Source: Nitrosomonas marina
GTDB lineage: Bacteria > Pseudomonadota > Gammaproteobacteria > Burkholderiales > Nitrosomonadaceae
Assembly: GCF_900111605.1 (NCBI RefSeq)
Contig: NZ_FOIA01000001.1
Coordinates: 62,001-126,000, forward strand
Direction of reading: 5' to 3'
Length of the DNA: 64,000 nt
A program made the translations under genes and the position numbers. A model generated the notes under the pieces. The model made no database searches. It was given only the letters and a program-made list of their open reading frames with translations, and was not told the DNA's origin. Each line of letters begins with the position of its first letter. Positions within the stretch are counted from its first letter, which is position 1. Below, piece after piece: positions 56,139 through 64,000 of the stretch.

Positions 56139-56471
56139 ATAAAATCAAGCAGTTATCCTAATTTCATCTAAGTGACTTTTTCAGCACGCTAAAAAATGTA
56201 ACGGGATTTGTAAGCAAATTCAGCAAATATCAGGCATTAAAAAACCCGCGTAAAGCGGGCAGTGTTCCAGATTGTTAATCAGCGTGCAAAATTTACCAGG
56301 TAACAGCGTCGAGATTTGCCAATCTCAATTTGTACTTCATTGTTCTTTAAGGATAAGTGATTTTTAGCTTGGTAAAAATATTTGCCGATTGTGGTAAATC
56401 TTACGTGCTGATTGACACTGTGTAATGTTTAACAGGTGAGGCACTTCGCATTAAAGTGCGCACTGACTTTG
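56139..56471. other. Gap between tRNA-Phe and PEP mutase-family gene
   Basis: No gene is seen. A short hairpin (cccgc/gcggg) with an A-run on its left lies at 56239-56259 and is listed separately as a minus-strand terminator. The rest is A/T-rich without clear structure. Confidence 0.5.
56239..56259 (-). terminator. Possible minus-strand terminator downstream of the PEP mutase-family gene
   Basis: A five-base-pair G/C stem with a five-base loop is followed on the minus strand by six T residues. It lies about 210 bases after the stop at 56472. Confidence 0.6.
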
Positions 56472-57335
56472 CTATTCTTTTACTTTGAACCGCTTCTCCA
56501 GCGCTATATGATGGTTCATTCGAATCAAGGTCTTGAAGGTTTCAAAAGCCAATTCCTGATTGATATGTTGTGTGCCGCCGTCTTTTCTGAGCGCGTTAAA
56601 ACAATCGATAAATGCCTGCGTGGCCGAGAACAGGCCGGACAGTGCATAGGCCACGAGTTTGTAGCCCATGGCTTGCAGTTCATCAAGCGGCACATTGGGG
56701 GTTTTACCGCCCTCGATGATATTGGCGAATAACGGAACGCCCTGGAAATGCCGGGCGATGGCGGCTAGTTCATCCTCGGATTGTGGCGCTTCGATAAACA
56801 GCACATCCGCCCCCGCGGCCAGGTAACGTTCGCCGCGTTTGATCGCGCCGTCGAGTCCTTCTATCGCACGGGCGTCAGTTCGCCCGACAATCACAAGACC
56901 GGAGTCGCGGCGGGCGTATGCAGCGGCTTTTATTTTCTCCACCTGTTCGTCGGTAGGTATGAGCTGTTTGCCTTCGAAATGGCCACATTTCTTGGGCCAT
57001 ACCTGGTCTTCGAGTATGATGCCGGCGACATCGGTCTGCACGATTTCTTCGACAGTGCGAATGACGTTCAGCGGATTGCCATAGCCGGTGTCCATGTCGG
57101 CGATCAATGGAATCGACACGCTGTGCGCGATACGTCTTGCCGAATCGATCATTTCGCCGGCAGTCAGATAACCCAGGTCCGGTTTTCCCAGCAGAGACGC
57201 GGCGATACCGAATCCGCTGGTGAAGATATAGTTGAACCCCGCCTGCTCGGCGGTCATGGCGCCAATACAGTCGTAAACGGCCGGCGCAGGGTGGATGCCG
57301 GGCTGATCGATCAGTGCGCGTAGTTTGTTTTTCAT
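56472..57335 (-). CDS. Isocitrate lyase/PEP mutase-family protein
   Basis: The 287-residue product is a TIM-barrel of the isocitrate lyase superfamily. The signature KKCGH lies at 115-119 and the metal-binding Asp pair in LIADMDTGYG at about 80-82. The size and 'GFGIAASLLGKPDLGYLT' segment fit small PEP mutase, oxaloacetate decarboxylase or methylisocitrate lyase-like members rather than isocitrate lyase itself. Its substrate cannot be named. Its start overlaps the mfd stop by four bases, so the two are translated together, an unusual partner for a repair gene. It looks richer in G+C than its right-hand neighbours. Confidence 0.85.
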   Translation of the reverse strand: MKNKLRALIDQPGIHPAPAVYDCIGAMTAEQAGFNYIFTSGFGIAASLLGKPDLGYLTAGEMIDSARRIAHSVSIPLIADMDTGYGNPLNVIRTVEEIVQTDVAGIILEDQVWPKKCGHFEGKQLIPTDEQVEKIKAAAYARRDSGLVIVGRTDARAIEGLDGAIKRGERYLAAGADVLFIEAPQSEDELAAIARHFQGVPLFANIIEGGKTPNVPLDELQAMGYKLVAYALSGLFSATQAFIDCFNALRKDGGTQHINQELAFETFKTLIRMNHHIALEKRFKVKE

Positions 57336-60300
57336 ACTGATAATGATTGCATCAGGCTTTGAATGCGTAAAACCCGTTTTTTAACGTCGGCGATCTGCGC
57401 CTGGACTTTAAGCCGGTCCGGGCCGGCGAGTGAATATTCGCGGCCGCTCTGGATCAGTTGAATAATTCTGGCGGGATCAACGGGCGGTTCGGGCGAGAAC
57501 TGTATTTGTATGCTTTCAGCACTGGCGTCAATGCGGATAATGCCGAGCGGTTTTGCGGCTATACGTAGTCGGTGACAGTCGAGCAGGGCTCTGGTTGAAT
57601 CGGGTAGTAGTCCAAAACGGTCGATTAATTCACTTTGAATATCGTCGAGTTGTTCGTCATCAGTGCAGTTAGCCATGCGTTTGTACAGGACGAGACGTTC
57701 GTGAATATCTTGGCAGTAATTTTCGGGAAGCAGAGCGGGTACATGCAGGTTGATTTCGGTTGCAACGCCGAGCGGATACTGCATGTCGGGTTCCTGGCCT
57801 TTTTTAAGCGACTGTATGGCGGTATCGAGCATTGCACTGTACAGGCTGAACCCGATTTCCTGCATTTCGCCGCTTTGGGACTCGCTCAGTACGGCGCCGG
57901 CCCCGCGGATCTCGAGATCGTGCATGGCCAGATAAAAACCCGAACCCAGCTCTTCCATGGCCTGAATCGCCTCGAGGCGTTTTTTGGCCTGTGCGTTGAG
58001 CGTCTGCATGTCGGCCGTAAGCAGATAGGCGTATGCCTGATGATGGGAGCGTCCGACCCGGCCACGCAGCTGGTGCAGCTGCGCCAGGCCGAATTTGTTG
58101 GCGTTGTTGATGATAATGGTATTGGCGCTGGGCACGTCAATGCCTGTTTCGATAATGGTGGTGCACAGCAGAATGTTGAAACGCTGTTGGTAAAAATCGC
58201 GCATCACGTGTTCCAGCTCGCGTTCGCGCATCTGGCCATGCGCAATCTGAATGCGCGCTTCGGGCAGCAGGTCGGCCAGCCTGTCATACATATGCCGAAT
58301 CGTGTTGACTTCATTGTGTAAAAAATATATCTGGCCGCCGCGCTTGAGTTCGCGCAGGCACGCTTCGCGAATAAGCGCCATGGAAAAATTGCTGACAAAT
58401 GTTTTGATGGCCAGCCGTCGTTGCGGTGCAGTTGCAATAATGGAAAAATCGCGCAGGCCTTCCAGCGACATGGCCAATGTACGCGGAATCGGCGTGGCGG
58501 TCAGCGTCAGCACATCGACTTCAGCACGCAGTTTTTTGAGCTGCTCTTTCTGGCGGACGCCAAAGCGGTGTTCTTCATCGATAATCACCAGACCCAGGTT
58601 TTTGAATTTGACGCTTTTCTGTATCAGCTTGTGCGTGCCGATGACGATATCGAGCTGGCCCTGGGCCAGTTCCTGCATGGTTCTGGTTTGTTCTTTGCCG
58701 GTGCGAAAGCGCGACAGTTCGGCGATTTTTACCGGCCAGTGTTCAGCGATCAGTCCGAAACGATCGGAAAAGTTCTGAAAATGCTGCTCTGCCAGCAGTG
58801 TTGTCGGCACCAGGACGGCAACCTGCTTACCGTCGGCCACGGTGATAAATGCGGCGCGCAGGGCGACTTCGGTTTTGCCAAAACCCACGTCGCCACAAAT
58901 CAGTCGGTCCATCGGTTTGTCTGACTTCAAATCCTCGATGACCGCGTTGATGGCGGACGCCTGATCCACTGTCTCTTCAAAACCGAAGCCTTCCGCAAAA
59001 GCTTCATAATCATGCTGGTTAAAATCAAATGCATGTCCCCGCCGTGCTGCGCGCTGCGCGTACAGATTAAGCAGTTCGGCAGCGGTATCACGCACCTGCT
59101 GCATGGCCTTGCGCTTGGCCTTGTCCCATTGATTGCTGCCCAGTTTGTGCAGCGGCGCTGCTTCAGGGGAAGCGCCGCTGTAACGTCCGATCAGATAAAG
59201 CTGCGAAACGGGCACGTATAACTTGTCACCGCCTTCATATTCCAGCGTGAGAAACTCGCTGAGTTCGCCCTCCTCACCATCGCCGAGATCCATACTGACA
59301 AGCCCCAGATAACGGCCGATACCATGCTGTTCGTGCACGACAGGATCACCTGGCTTGATTTCGGACAGGTCGCGGAGAATATTGTCTGTCGAAGTGGTTT
59401 TGCGTGATTCTCTCTCGCGGCGTCCGGGCACATGCGATGCGGCGTATAGTTCACTCTCTGTTATGAAAGCGAGCTTGTCCTGGCTGTCTATAAACCCGTT
59501 GAATAGCGGCGCAATACCGAGCATAAAAGACTGTGTGCTTGCCAGAAACTGTGCATAATTCTCACAGGTATGCGGGTAGAGACCATGCTGGTTGAAATAG
59601 TCTGCAATCAGTTCGCGTCGACCTTTACTTTCGGCAACGACCAGGATACGTCCGCCGGTGGCTGTGAATGTGTCCGCAAATGCCGCCAGTTGTTCGAGCG
59701 GGTTGTCCGCATAGCGATTGACAGCTATTGGCGGCAGTGGAACGGTTGCAACCGATTCTGCTTTTTTTTCCTGTGCGTCGGTTAGTATCTCGATGCGGGC
59801 ATGAGGTTTCAATCTGCCGAAAAAGGTGTCGGCCGGTAAAAACAACTCATCGGGTGGCAGTAACGGCCGGTCGATATCTGCCCGCAGCAACTGATAACGG
59901 GACTGTGTGTCGCGCCAGAATTCATCAAGTACCGGCCGTATATCCTGATGCAGGCAGATGACTGTTTCTTCAGACAGGTAATCGAACAGTGTCGCGGTTT
60001 GATCGAAAAATAACGGCAGGTAGTATTCGATCCCGGCCGGCGCAATGCCTTTACTGACGTCCTTGTAAATCTGTCTTTTGGTTGGATCGCCTTCAAATTT
60101 TTCCCGGAATTTACCGCGAAAGCATGTACGGCCATTATCATCCAGCGGGAATTCACGCGCGGGCAGCAGGCGTATTTCATTGACCGGGTAGATACTGCGC
60201 TGCGTGTCTACGTCAAAAGTGCGGATGCTGTCGATTTCATTATCCAGCAGATCGATACGATAAGGTATTGCGCTGCCCATCGGGAACAGGTCGATCAGCC

Positions 60301-60790
60301 CGCCCCGCACGCTATATTCGCCCGGAGAAAATACCTGTGATACATGGGAATAGCCGGCTTCAGTCAATTGATTGCGCAAGGCTGCGACATCCAGCACTTC
60401 GTTTTTCTTGAGGAAAAAGGTGTGAGCGGCGAGGTATTCGCGCGGCAAAATGCGGTATAGCGCCGTCGTTAACGGCACGATCAGGACATCACAGGATTTG
60501 TTCATGATCTGATAGAGCGCTGCGAGCCGCTCTGAAACAAGATCATGGTGCGGTGAAAATGTATCGTAGGGAAGTGTTTCCCAATCGGGCAGTAAATGAA
60601 TGCGTAACTCGGGATCAAAGAATGGCATTTCTTCCAGCAGACGTTGTGCTTCACGGGCGTTGGCCGTGATGACGGCAAAAGGCTTTGCCTGCTGCGCGAG
60701 TTGCGCCAGAATCATTGAATCACTGGAGCCAGCGTAACTGCTATAACGCAGGATCTTTCCTTGAGACGGTCGTGTAATCGGGTAAGGCAT
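57332..60790 (-). CDS. mfd: Transcription-repair coupling factor Mfd
   Basis: The 1152-residue product is full length. An N-terminal UvrB-like region (about 1-350) is followed by the CarD-like RNA-polymerase interaction domain at about 480-545 ('GDPVVHEQHGIGRYLGLV'). The translocase carries Walker A in GDVGFGKTE at about 632-640 and a DEEH box in VIIDEEHRFGV. The C-terminal TRCF domain ends the protein. It removes stalled RNA polymerase and recruits UvrA. The gene reads into the PEP mutase-family gene with a four-base overlap. Confidence 0.97.
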   Translation of the reverse strand: MPYPITRPSQGKILRYSSYAGSSDSMILAQLAQQAKPFAVITANAREAQRLLEEMPFFDPELRIHLLPDWETLPYDTFSPHHDLVSERLAALYQIMNKSCDVLIVPLTTALYRILPREYLAAHTFFLKKNEVLDVAALRNQLTEAGYSHVSQVFSPGEYSVRGGLIDLFPMGSAIPYRIDLLDNEIDSIRTFDVDTQRSIYPVNEIRLLPAREFPLDDNGRTCFRGKFREKFEGDPTKRQIYKDVSKGIAPAGIEYYLPLFFDQTATLFDYLSEETVICLHQDIRPVLDEFWRDTQSRYQLLRADIDRPLLPPDELFLPADTFFGRLKPHARIEILTDAQEKKAESVATVPLPPIAVNRYADNPLEQLAAFADTFTATGGRILVVAESKGRRELIADYFNQHGLYPHTCENYAQFLASTQSFMLGIAPLFNGFIDSQDKLAFITESELYAASHVPGRRERESRKTTSTDNILRDLSEIKPGDPVVHEQHGIGRYLGLVSMDLGDGEEGELSEFLTLEYEGGDKLYVPVSQLYLIGRYSGASPEAAPLHKLGSNQWDKAKRKAMQQVRDTAAELLNLYAQRAARRGHAFDFNQHDYEAFAEGFGFEETVDQASAINAVIEDLKSDKPMDRLICGDVGFGKTEVALRAAFITVADGKQVAVLVPTTLLAEQHFQNFSDRFGLIAEHWPVKIAELSRFRTGKEQTRTMQELAQGQLDIVIGTHKLIQKSVKFKNLGLVIIDEEHRFGVRQKEQLKKLRAEVDVLTLTATPIPRTLAMSLEGLRDFSIIATAPQRRLAIKTFVSNFSMALIREACLRELKRGGQIYFLHNEVNTIRHMYDRLADLLPEARIQIAHGQMRERELEHVMRDFYQQRFNILLCTTIIETGIDVPSANTIIINNANKFGLAQLHQLRGRVGRSHHQAYAYLLTADMQTLNAQAKKRLEAIQAMEELGSGFYLAMHDLEIRGAGAVLSESQSGEMQEIGFSLYSAMLDTAIQSLKKGQEPDMQYPLGVATEINLHVPALLPENYCQDIHERLVLYKRMANCTDDEQLDDIQSELIDRFGLLPDSTRALLDCHRLRIAAKPLGIIRIDASAESIQIQFSPEPPVDPARIIQLIQSGREYSLAGPDRLKVQAQIADVKKRVLRIQSLMQSLSV

Positions 60791-61248
60791 ACAATGAAAT
60801 ATTTATTCAGGGGGCTTCGCTACAACACAATTTAACGCGATGACACGATGATGTGGTAACGCTATGGCGCATTATTATATGACATTTTGTGATGGGGTTA
60901 GGGTTAGGGTTCAGAATCGGAAGTATGAAACAGGTGTATCTTTTGGGTGTTTTTTTGAGCAGCAGTATGCCCAGAAAATAATCTCTGGAAGAAATTTCTG
61001 GCCTTTGGTCGCTTTTTTACTCAATTATTACGTATTCTGCCGTAAATACATATTAACTTGAGCATTACATCACAGTGTCAAGGTAATGGAAAGATAATGC
61101 CTAGCAGATCGAATTATCAGAACGGTATTAGCAGTCTTCTGCACTCAATGGTAATTGGTTTGCCCGGTGACCACAAGGTGTACTGGCTCAGTATAAATCG
61201 CCAAATAGGATTAATTTAATTCGGTAATAGAAGAAATCGAAGACCCTG
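60791..61248. other. Gap upstream of HDOD gene
   Basis: 458 bases without a supported gene. It holds the mfd leader on the minus strand and the HDOD leader on the plus strand. A run of three ggggtta/gggtta/gggtt units lies at 60894-60911 and resembles a telomere-type repeat but is too short to mean anything. A 65-codon plus frame (60864-61061) has no ribosome-binding site or known motif. Confidence 0.5.
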
Positions 61249-62811
61249 ATGAATATCTCAAATGGAAATGAAGTGATAAAAATCAAGGACAAGCTGATTG
61301 ACTTGATTAAGAACGATCCCGATTTGCCAACGCTTGGCACTTCAATATCCCAAGTTGTTCAATTGACGTCTTCCGAAGGACAGTCACTGGAGCAGTTAAG
61401 CAATTTTATTTTGTCCGATCCGTCGTTGACACTGAAAATCCTTCGATTGTCCAATTCGATTACTTATCGTTCGACGTCGATGGCGGTTACCAGTATTACA
61501 ACTGCGATACAGTTGCTGGGGTTGAATACGATTAAAACCTGCGCATTGGCAATGATTATGGTCGACCGCATGCCGCGAAAGCATGCCAGAGCCGTGCGCA
61601 AGGAACTGATGCTTGCGTTGTCGGCCAGCCTGATCGGGCGTAATTTGGCCAAACGCAGCGCATATCCAAACGCAGACGAAGTGGCGATTGCTGCGCTGTT
61701 TAAAAACATTGGCCGGCTTATTGTGGCTGCTTATGATGACCGTTTGTATGATGAAACAATGTTGCTTGCCAGAGAGAAAGTGTATTCCGAGTCGCAGGCC
61801 TCGTTGCAAAAACTCGGTTGTACTTTTCACTGGTTGACAGAGTTTGCGTTGCGCGAATGGCATATTCCGGATTCGATTATTCAGGCGATGAAGCTGATGC
61901 CGGGGAAAGTGCTCCAAAAACCGAAAAACCGCAAAGAATGGATGCAACAGGTAACCGAATTCAGTGACTATGCAGCACAGATGGCTGGGTCAGACAACGA
62001 ACCGAATATGATTCCGTCAACCGAGGATTTGTTAAACCGTTTTGGCAAAGCGCTGCAACTGGATGCTTCCCGGTTGAGGGTGTTAGTCGATGAATCCGCA
62101 GAACAGATCCAGGATATTTGCAGCCAGATTTCAAGTACGCTGGCTGATAATCCGGAAACACAGACATGCTGCCATGAAGAAAGGACAGAATCGGACGATG
62201 AAGTTACAGGGTGTCATTTTTTTGAAGCCGGAACGGACAGCCAGCAGCAGCAACAGTCAGATGACTGTCATAGAAGCGGTAAGCCATTAAATTCGGAAGA
62301 CAGGTTGTTGTCGGGCGTACTGGAAGTCGCAGAAATACTCGCGTCCCGTAGATTCAATATTGATTCATTAATGATGCTGGTGTTGGAAAAATACTATCAC
62401 AGTCTGGGATTTAAATTTGTCACTATCTGTTTGAAAGATTGCAATACCAATTCGTACCGTGCACGATATTCGCTTGGGTTTAACCATGAAAATATTCGGG
62501 ATAATTTTATGTTTCCGGATAGTAAGGGTGGTGATTTGTTCAGTATGGCACTGAAACGGAACGTTGATTTATCCATCACCGATGCAACAGAACCTAAAAT
62601 TCGTAGTGCGTTGCCGGATTGGCATACAAAATTTTTACCTGACACCAGAAGTTTTATTTTATTACCACTGGTTGTTCAGCAAGACAAGCCGGCCGGTTTG
62701 ATTTATGGAGACCGTTCAGTGATTGCACATGAGGGGATCACAACTAATGAAATGCGATTGATAAAATCGCTGAAAGCACAGGTTCTGGTAGGGTTGAACG
62801 ATCAACAGTGA
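61249..62811 (+). CDS. HDOD-domain protein with C-terminal GAF-like domain
   Basis: The 520-residue product starts with an HDOD domain at about 18-215 ('LPTLGTSISQVVQLTSSEGQ' and a degenerate HD core), a modified HD fold that often lacks hydrolase activity. A Ser/Asp/Gln-rich linker follows at about 295-345. A GAF-like region occupies about 350-520 ('RSALPDWHTKFLPDTRSFILLPL' split at P). Such proteins act as signalling scaffolds in motility, c-di-GMP or stress circuits. No catalytic His-Asp pair for phosphohydrolysis was seen. It is convergent with the Lon-like gene. Confidence 0.85.
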   Translation: MNISNGNEVIKIKDKLIDLIKNDPDLPTLGTSISQVVQLTSSEGQSLEQLSNFILSDPSLTLKILRLSNSITYRSTSMAVTSITTAIQLLGLNTIKTCALAMIMVDRMPRKHARAVRKELMLALSASLIGRNLAKRSAYPNADEVAIAALFKNIGRLIVAAYDDRLYDETMLLAREKVYSESQASLQKLGCTFHWLTEFALREWHIPDSIIQAMKLMPGKVLQKPKNRKEWMQQVTEFSDYAAQMAGSDNEPNMIPSTEDLLNRFGKALQLDASRLRVLVDESAEQIQDICSQISSTLADNPETQTCCHEERTESDDEVTGCHFFEAGTDSQQQQQSDDCHRSGKPLNSEDRLLSGVLEVAEILASRRFNIDSLMMLVLEKYYHSLGFKFVTICLKDCNTNSYRARYSLGFNHENIRDNFMFPDSKGGDLFSMALKRNVDLSITDATEPKIRSALPDWHTKFLPDTRSFILLPLVVQQDKPAGLIYGDRSVIAHEGITTNEMRLIKSLKAQVLVGLNDQQ

Positions 62812-62816
62812 GCAAA

Positions 62817-64000
62817 TCAGGATGCATCCGGTTTGCTATGAAACGCCTGGCAGGCAAAACGGAAATCGATGAGCGTTTTTTCGGCATGACCAAGTACTGA
62901 TTTGGCAGGGTATTTTTTTACTTTTCTTTTGTCCGTTATTCCGGAAGGAACGCCAGTTAGTAATTCAAGCCCCTCAGTCACATGCTGCATGGTGTAAATA
63001 TGAAAAAGGCCTTGTTCAACTGCTTTGATTACATCATGGTTGAGCATCAGATGTCTTTTGTTGCGGTACGGAATCAATACACCTTGTTCGCCGTTCAGGC
63101 CGGTTTTCTCACAGATACTAAAAAAGCCCTCAATTTTGTCATTGATACCACCCACAGGAAGCACCTCGCCATACTGGTTTAAAGCGCCGGTTATCGCAAT
63201 ACTCTGTTTGACCGGTAGCCGGGATAAGGAAGAAAGCAACGCATAAAATTCTGCGCACGATGCTGAATCACCTTCAATACCTGTGTAATCCTGCTCAAAA
63301 ACAATGGAAGCACTCAGTGCAAGCGGCGCAATATGTGCAAACAGGGCGGATACGTAGTTTTGCAATATTAATACACCTTTGTCATGAATCGGTCCTGACA
63401 TGTCAACTTCGTGTGCGATGTTCAGCAATCCGTTATCGCCTGCAAAGGTGCGTGCAGTAACCCGAACCGGCACACCAAAACAATGGTCGCCCATTTCGAT
63501 CAGGGTAATCGCGTTTAACTGACCTGTTTTTTCACCATTCAAAGAAATCAGTATGTCACCATCGGTGATCGATTCCTGCAGCCATTGATCTGGTGCGTTA
63601 TGACGTATGGTGCGTGTTTGCAAAGCTGTTGATACATCAGCAATTTCCACCAGTTTTCCGTTGCGCGACTGACACTGTACCGAACTCTCCAGAACAAGCA
63701 TTTCCATATGCGAAAAAATAGCGCTTTGACGTGCCTGATCGTCAACTTCTCGATGCGATTCTTCCAGTAGTCGGGTCACTGCGGCAGCTGAGAAATGAGG
63801 CAGTTTTCTGGTATGGCAAATATGTGCAATGAAAACGGATGAAGCAAGATATGTGTCCTGATTTGAATTAAAACTGTCGGTAAAATCGACTTTGACACGA
63901 AAGCGGCGAATGAACTCAGGGTCTTCATGTTGCAGACAATAGTAATCCTCGCGTGCACCAATTAAAATAATTTTAATATTGACATCCACAGCTTCCGGCT
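62817..64000 (-). CDS. Lon-like (LonB/AAA_32-type) ATP-dependent protease, 5' part cut by window edge
   Basis: Only the C-terminal 394 codons are visible; the frame runs on past base 64000, so the first visible start is not the true one. The visible part begins within the end of the ATPase region ('IKIILIGAREDYYCLQ' then DPEFIRRF). The Lon S16 protease domain follows, with catalytic Ser in GDSAS (coding near 63266) and Lys in GGINDK (near 63137). The architecture matches the LonB-like class with AAA_32 and Lon_C domains, in which the Walker motifs would lie upstream of the window. It would degrade cytoplasmic proteins. It is convergent with the HDOD gene with only five bases between the stops. 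Confidence 0.92.
   Translation of the reverse strand, partial: PEAVDVNIKIILIGAREDYYCLQHEDPEFIRRFRVKVDFTDSFNSNQDTYLASSVFIAHICHTRKLPHFSAAAVTRLLEESHREVDDQARQSAIFSHMEMLVLESSVQCQSRNGKLVEIADVSTALQTRTIRHNAPDQWLQESITDGDILISLNGEKTGQLNAITLIEMGDHCFGVPVRVTARTFAGDNGLLNIAHEVDMSGPIHDKGVLILQNYVSALFAHIAPLALSASIVFEQDYTGIEGDSASCAEFYALLSSLSRLPVKQSIAITGALNQYGEVLPVGGINDKIEGFFSICEKTGLNGEQGVLIPYRNKRHLMLNHDVIKAVEQGLFHIYTMQHVTEGLELLTGVPSGITDKRKVKKYPAKSVLGHAEKTLIDFRFACQAFHSKPDAS

Noticed and set aside
60894..60911. Telomere-like ggggtta/gggtta/gggtt run
   Set aside because: Only about three units in a circular-type bacterial context with normal genes on both sides; most likely chance.

Overview
The window looks like the chromosome of an ammonia-oxidising betaproteobacterium close to Nitrosomonas. 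The strongest single clue is a small His-rich heptad-repeat protein matching SmbP of Nitrosomonas europaea (51623-51967). The housekeeping blocks ftsY-ftsE-ftsX-rpoH, PCD-rsgA with a Ste24-type protease, ubiE-DUF971, hemF/aroC and mfd fit that assignment. No rRNA, insertion sequence, integrase or CRISPR array was seen. Two genes run off the ends: a TPR-CHAT gene on the left and a Lon-like protease gene on the right.

Region 1 (1-10385, minus strand) is an island of exported proteases and partners. It holds two TPR-CHAT proteins (one cut by the window edge), a C14 caspase-like protein with an intact His/Cys dyad and a signal peptide, a FecR-domain lipoprotein, a CFI-box protein and a small membrane protein. 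The last four genes downstream (FecR, caspase, CFI-box, CHAT) are tightly spaced and could be one operon. Region 2 (11351-23184, minus strand) is a compact contractile injection system (CIS) operon: DUF4255 terminator-like protein, sheath, tube, a disordered protein, CIS_tube/LysM-type hub protein, VgrG-like spike, PAAR-like tip, gp25, baseplate J with a propeller-like extension, tail protein I, a membrane-anchored triple-PASTA protein and a second membrane-anchored protein. No AAA+ ATPase or tape-measure gene is present in the window. An RTX protein with a lysozyme-like N-terminus (23336-24511) lies just upstream. Regions 1 and 2 together are the best candidate for something undescribed: an envelope-tethered CIS next to exported caspase-clan proteases.

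Region 3 (24794-38834) is mostly core metabolism and stress genes: an odd LDH/MDH-family enzyme, a 1-Cys peroxiredoxin, a YjfB-like protein, ubiE, DUF971, phoR, the cis/trans fatty-acid isomerase gene cti, a CDF metal transporter, rsgA, a pterin dehydratase, an M48 protease and orn. Several short exported His-rich proteins are interspersed. Region 4 (38998-46150) is a metal-resistance block: an EF-hand/Gly-His-repeat protein facing a minus-strand efflux operon of a CzcI-like protein, a CzcA pump fused to its TolC-type outer-membrane partner, and a CzcB adaptor.

Region 5 (46210-64000) carries an M16 protease, ftsY-ftsE-ftsX, rpoH behind a near-perfect CIRCE (HrcA) operator, smbP, a Kelch protein, hemF, aroC, tRNA-Arg(ACG), tRNA-Phe(GAA), a PEP mutase/isocitrate lyase-family gene overlapping mfd, an HDOD-GAF-like protein and the Lon-like protease. 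All family assignments were made by reading the translations; no database search was run.
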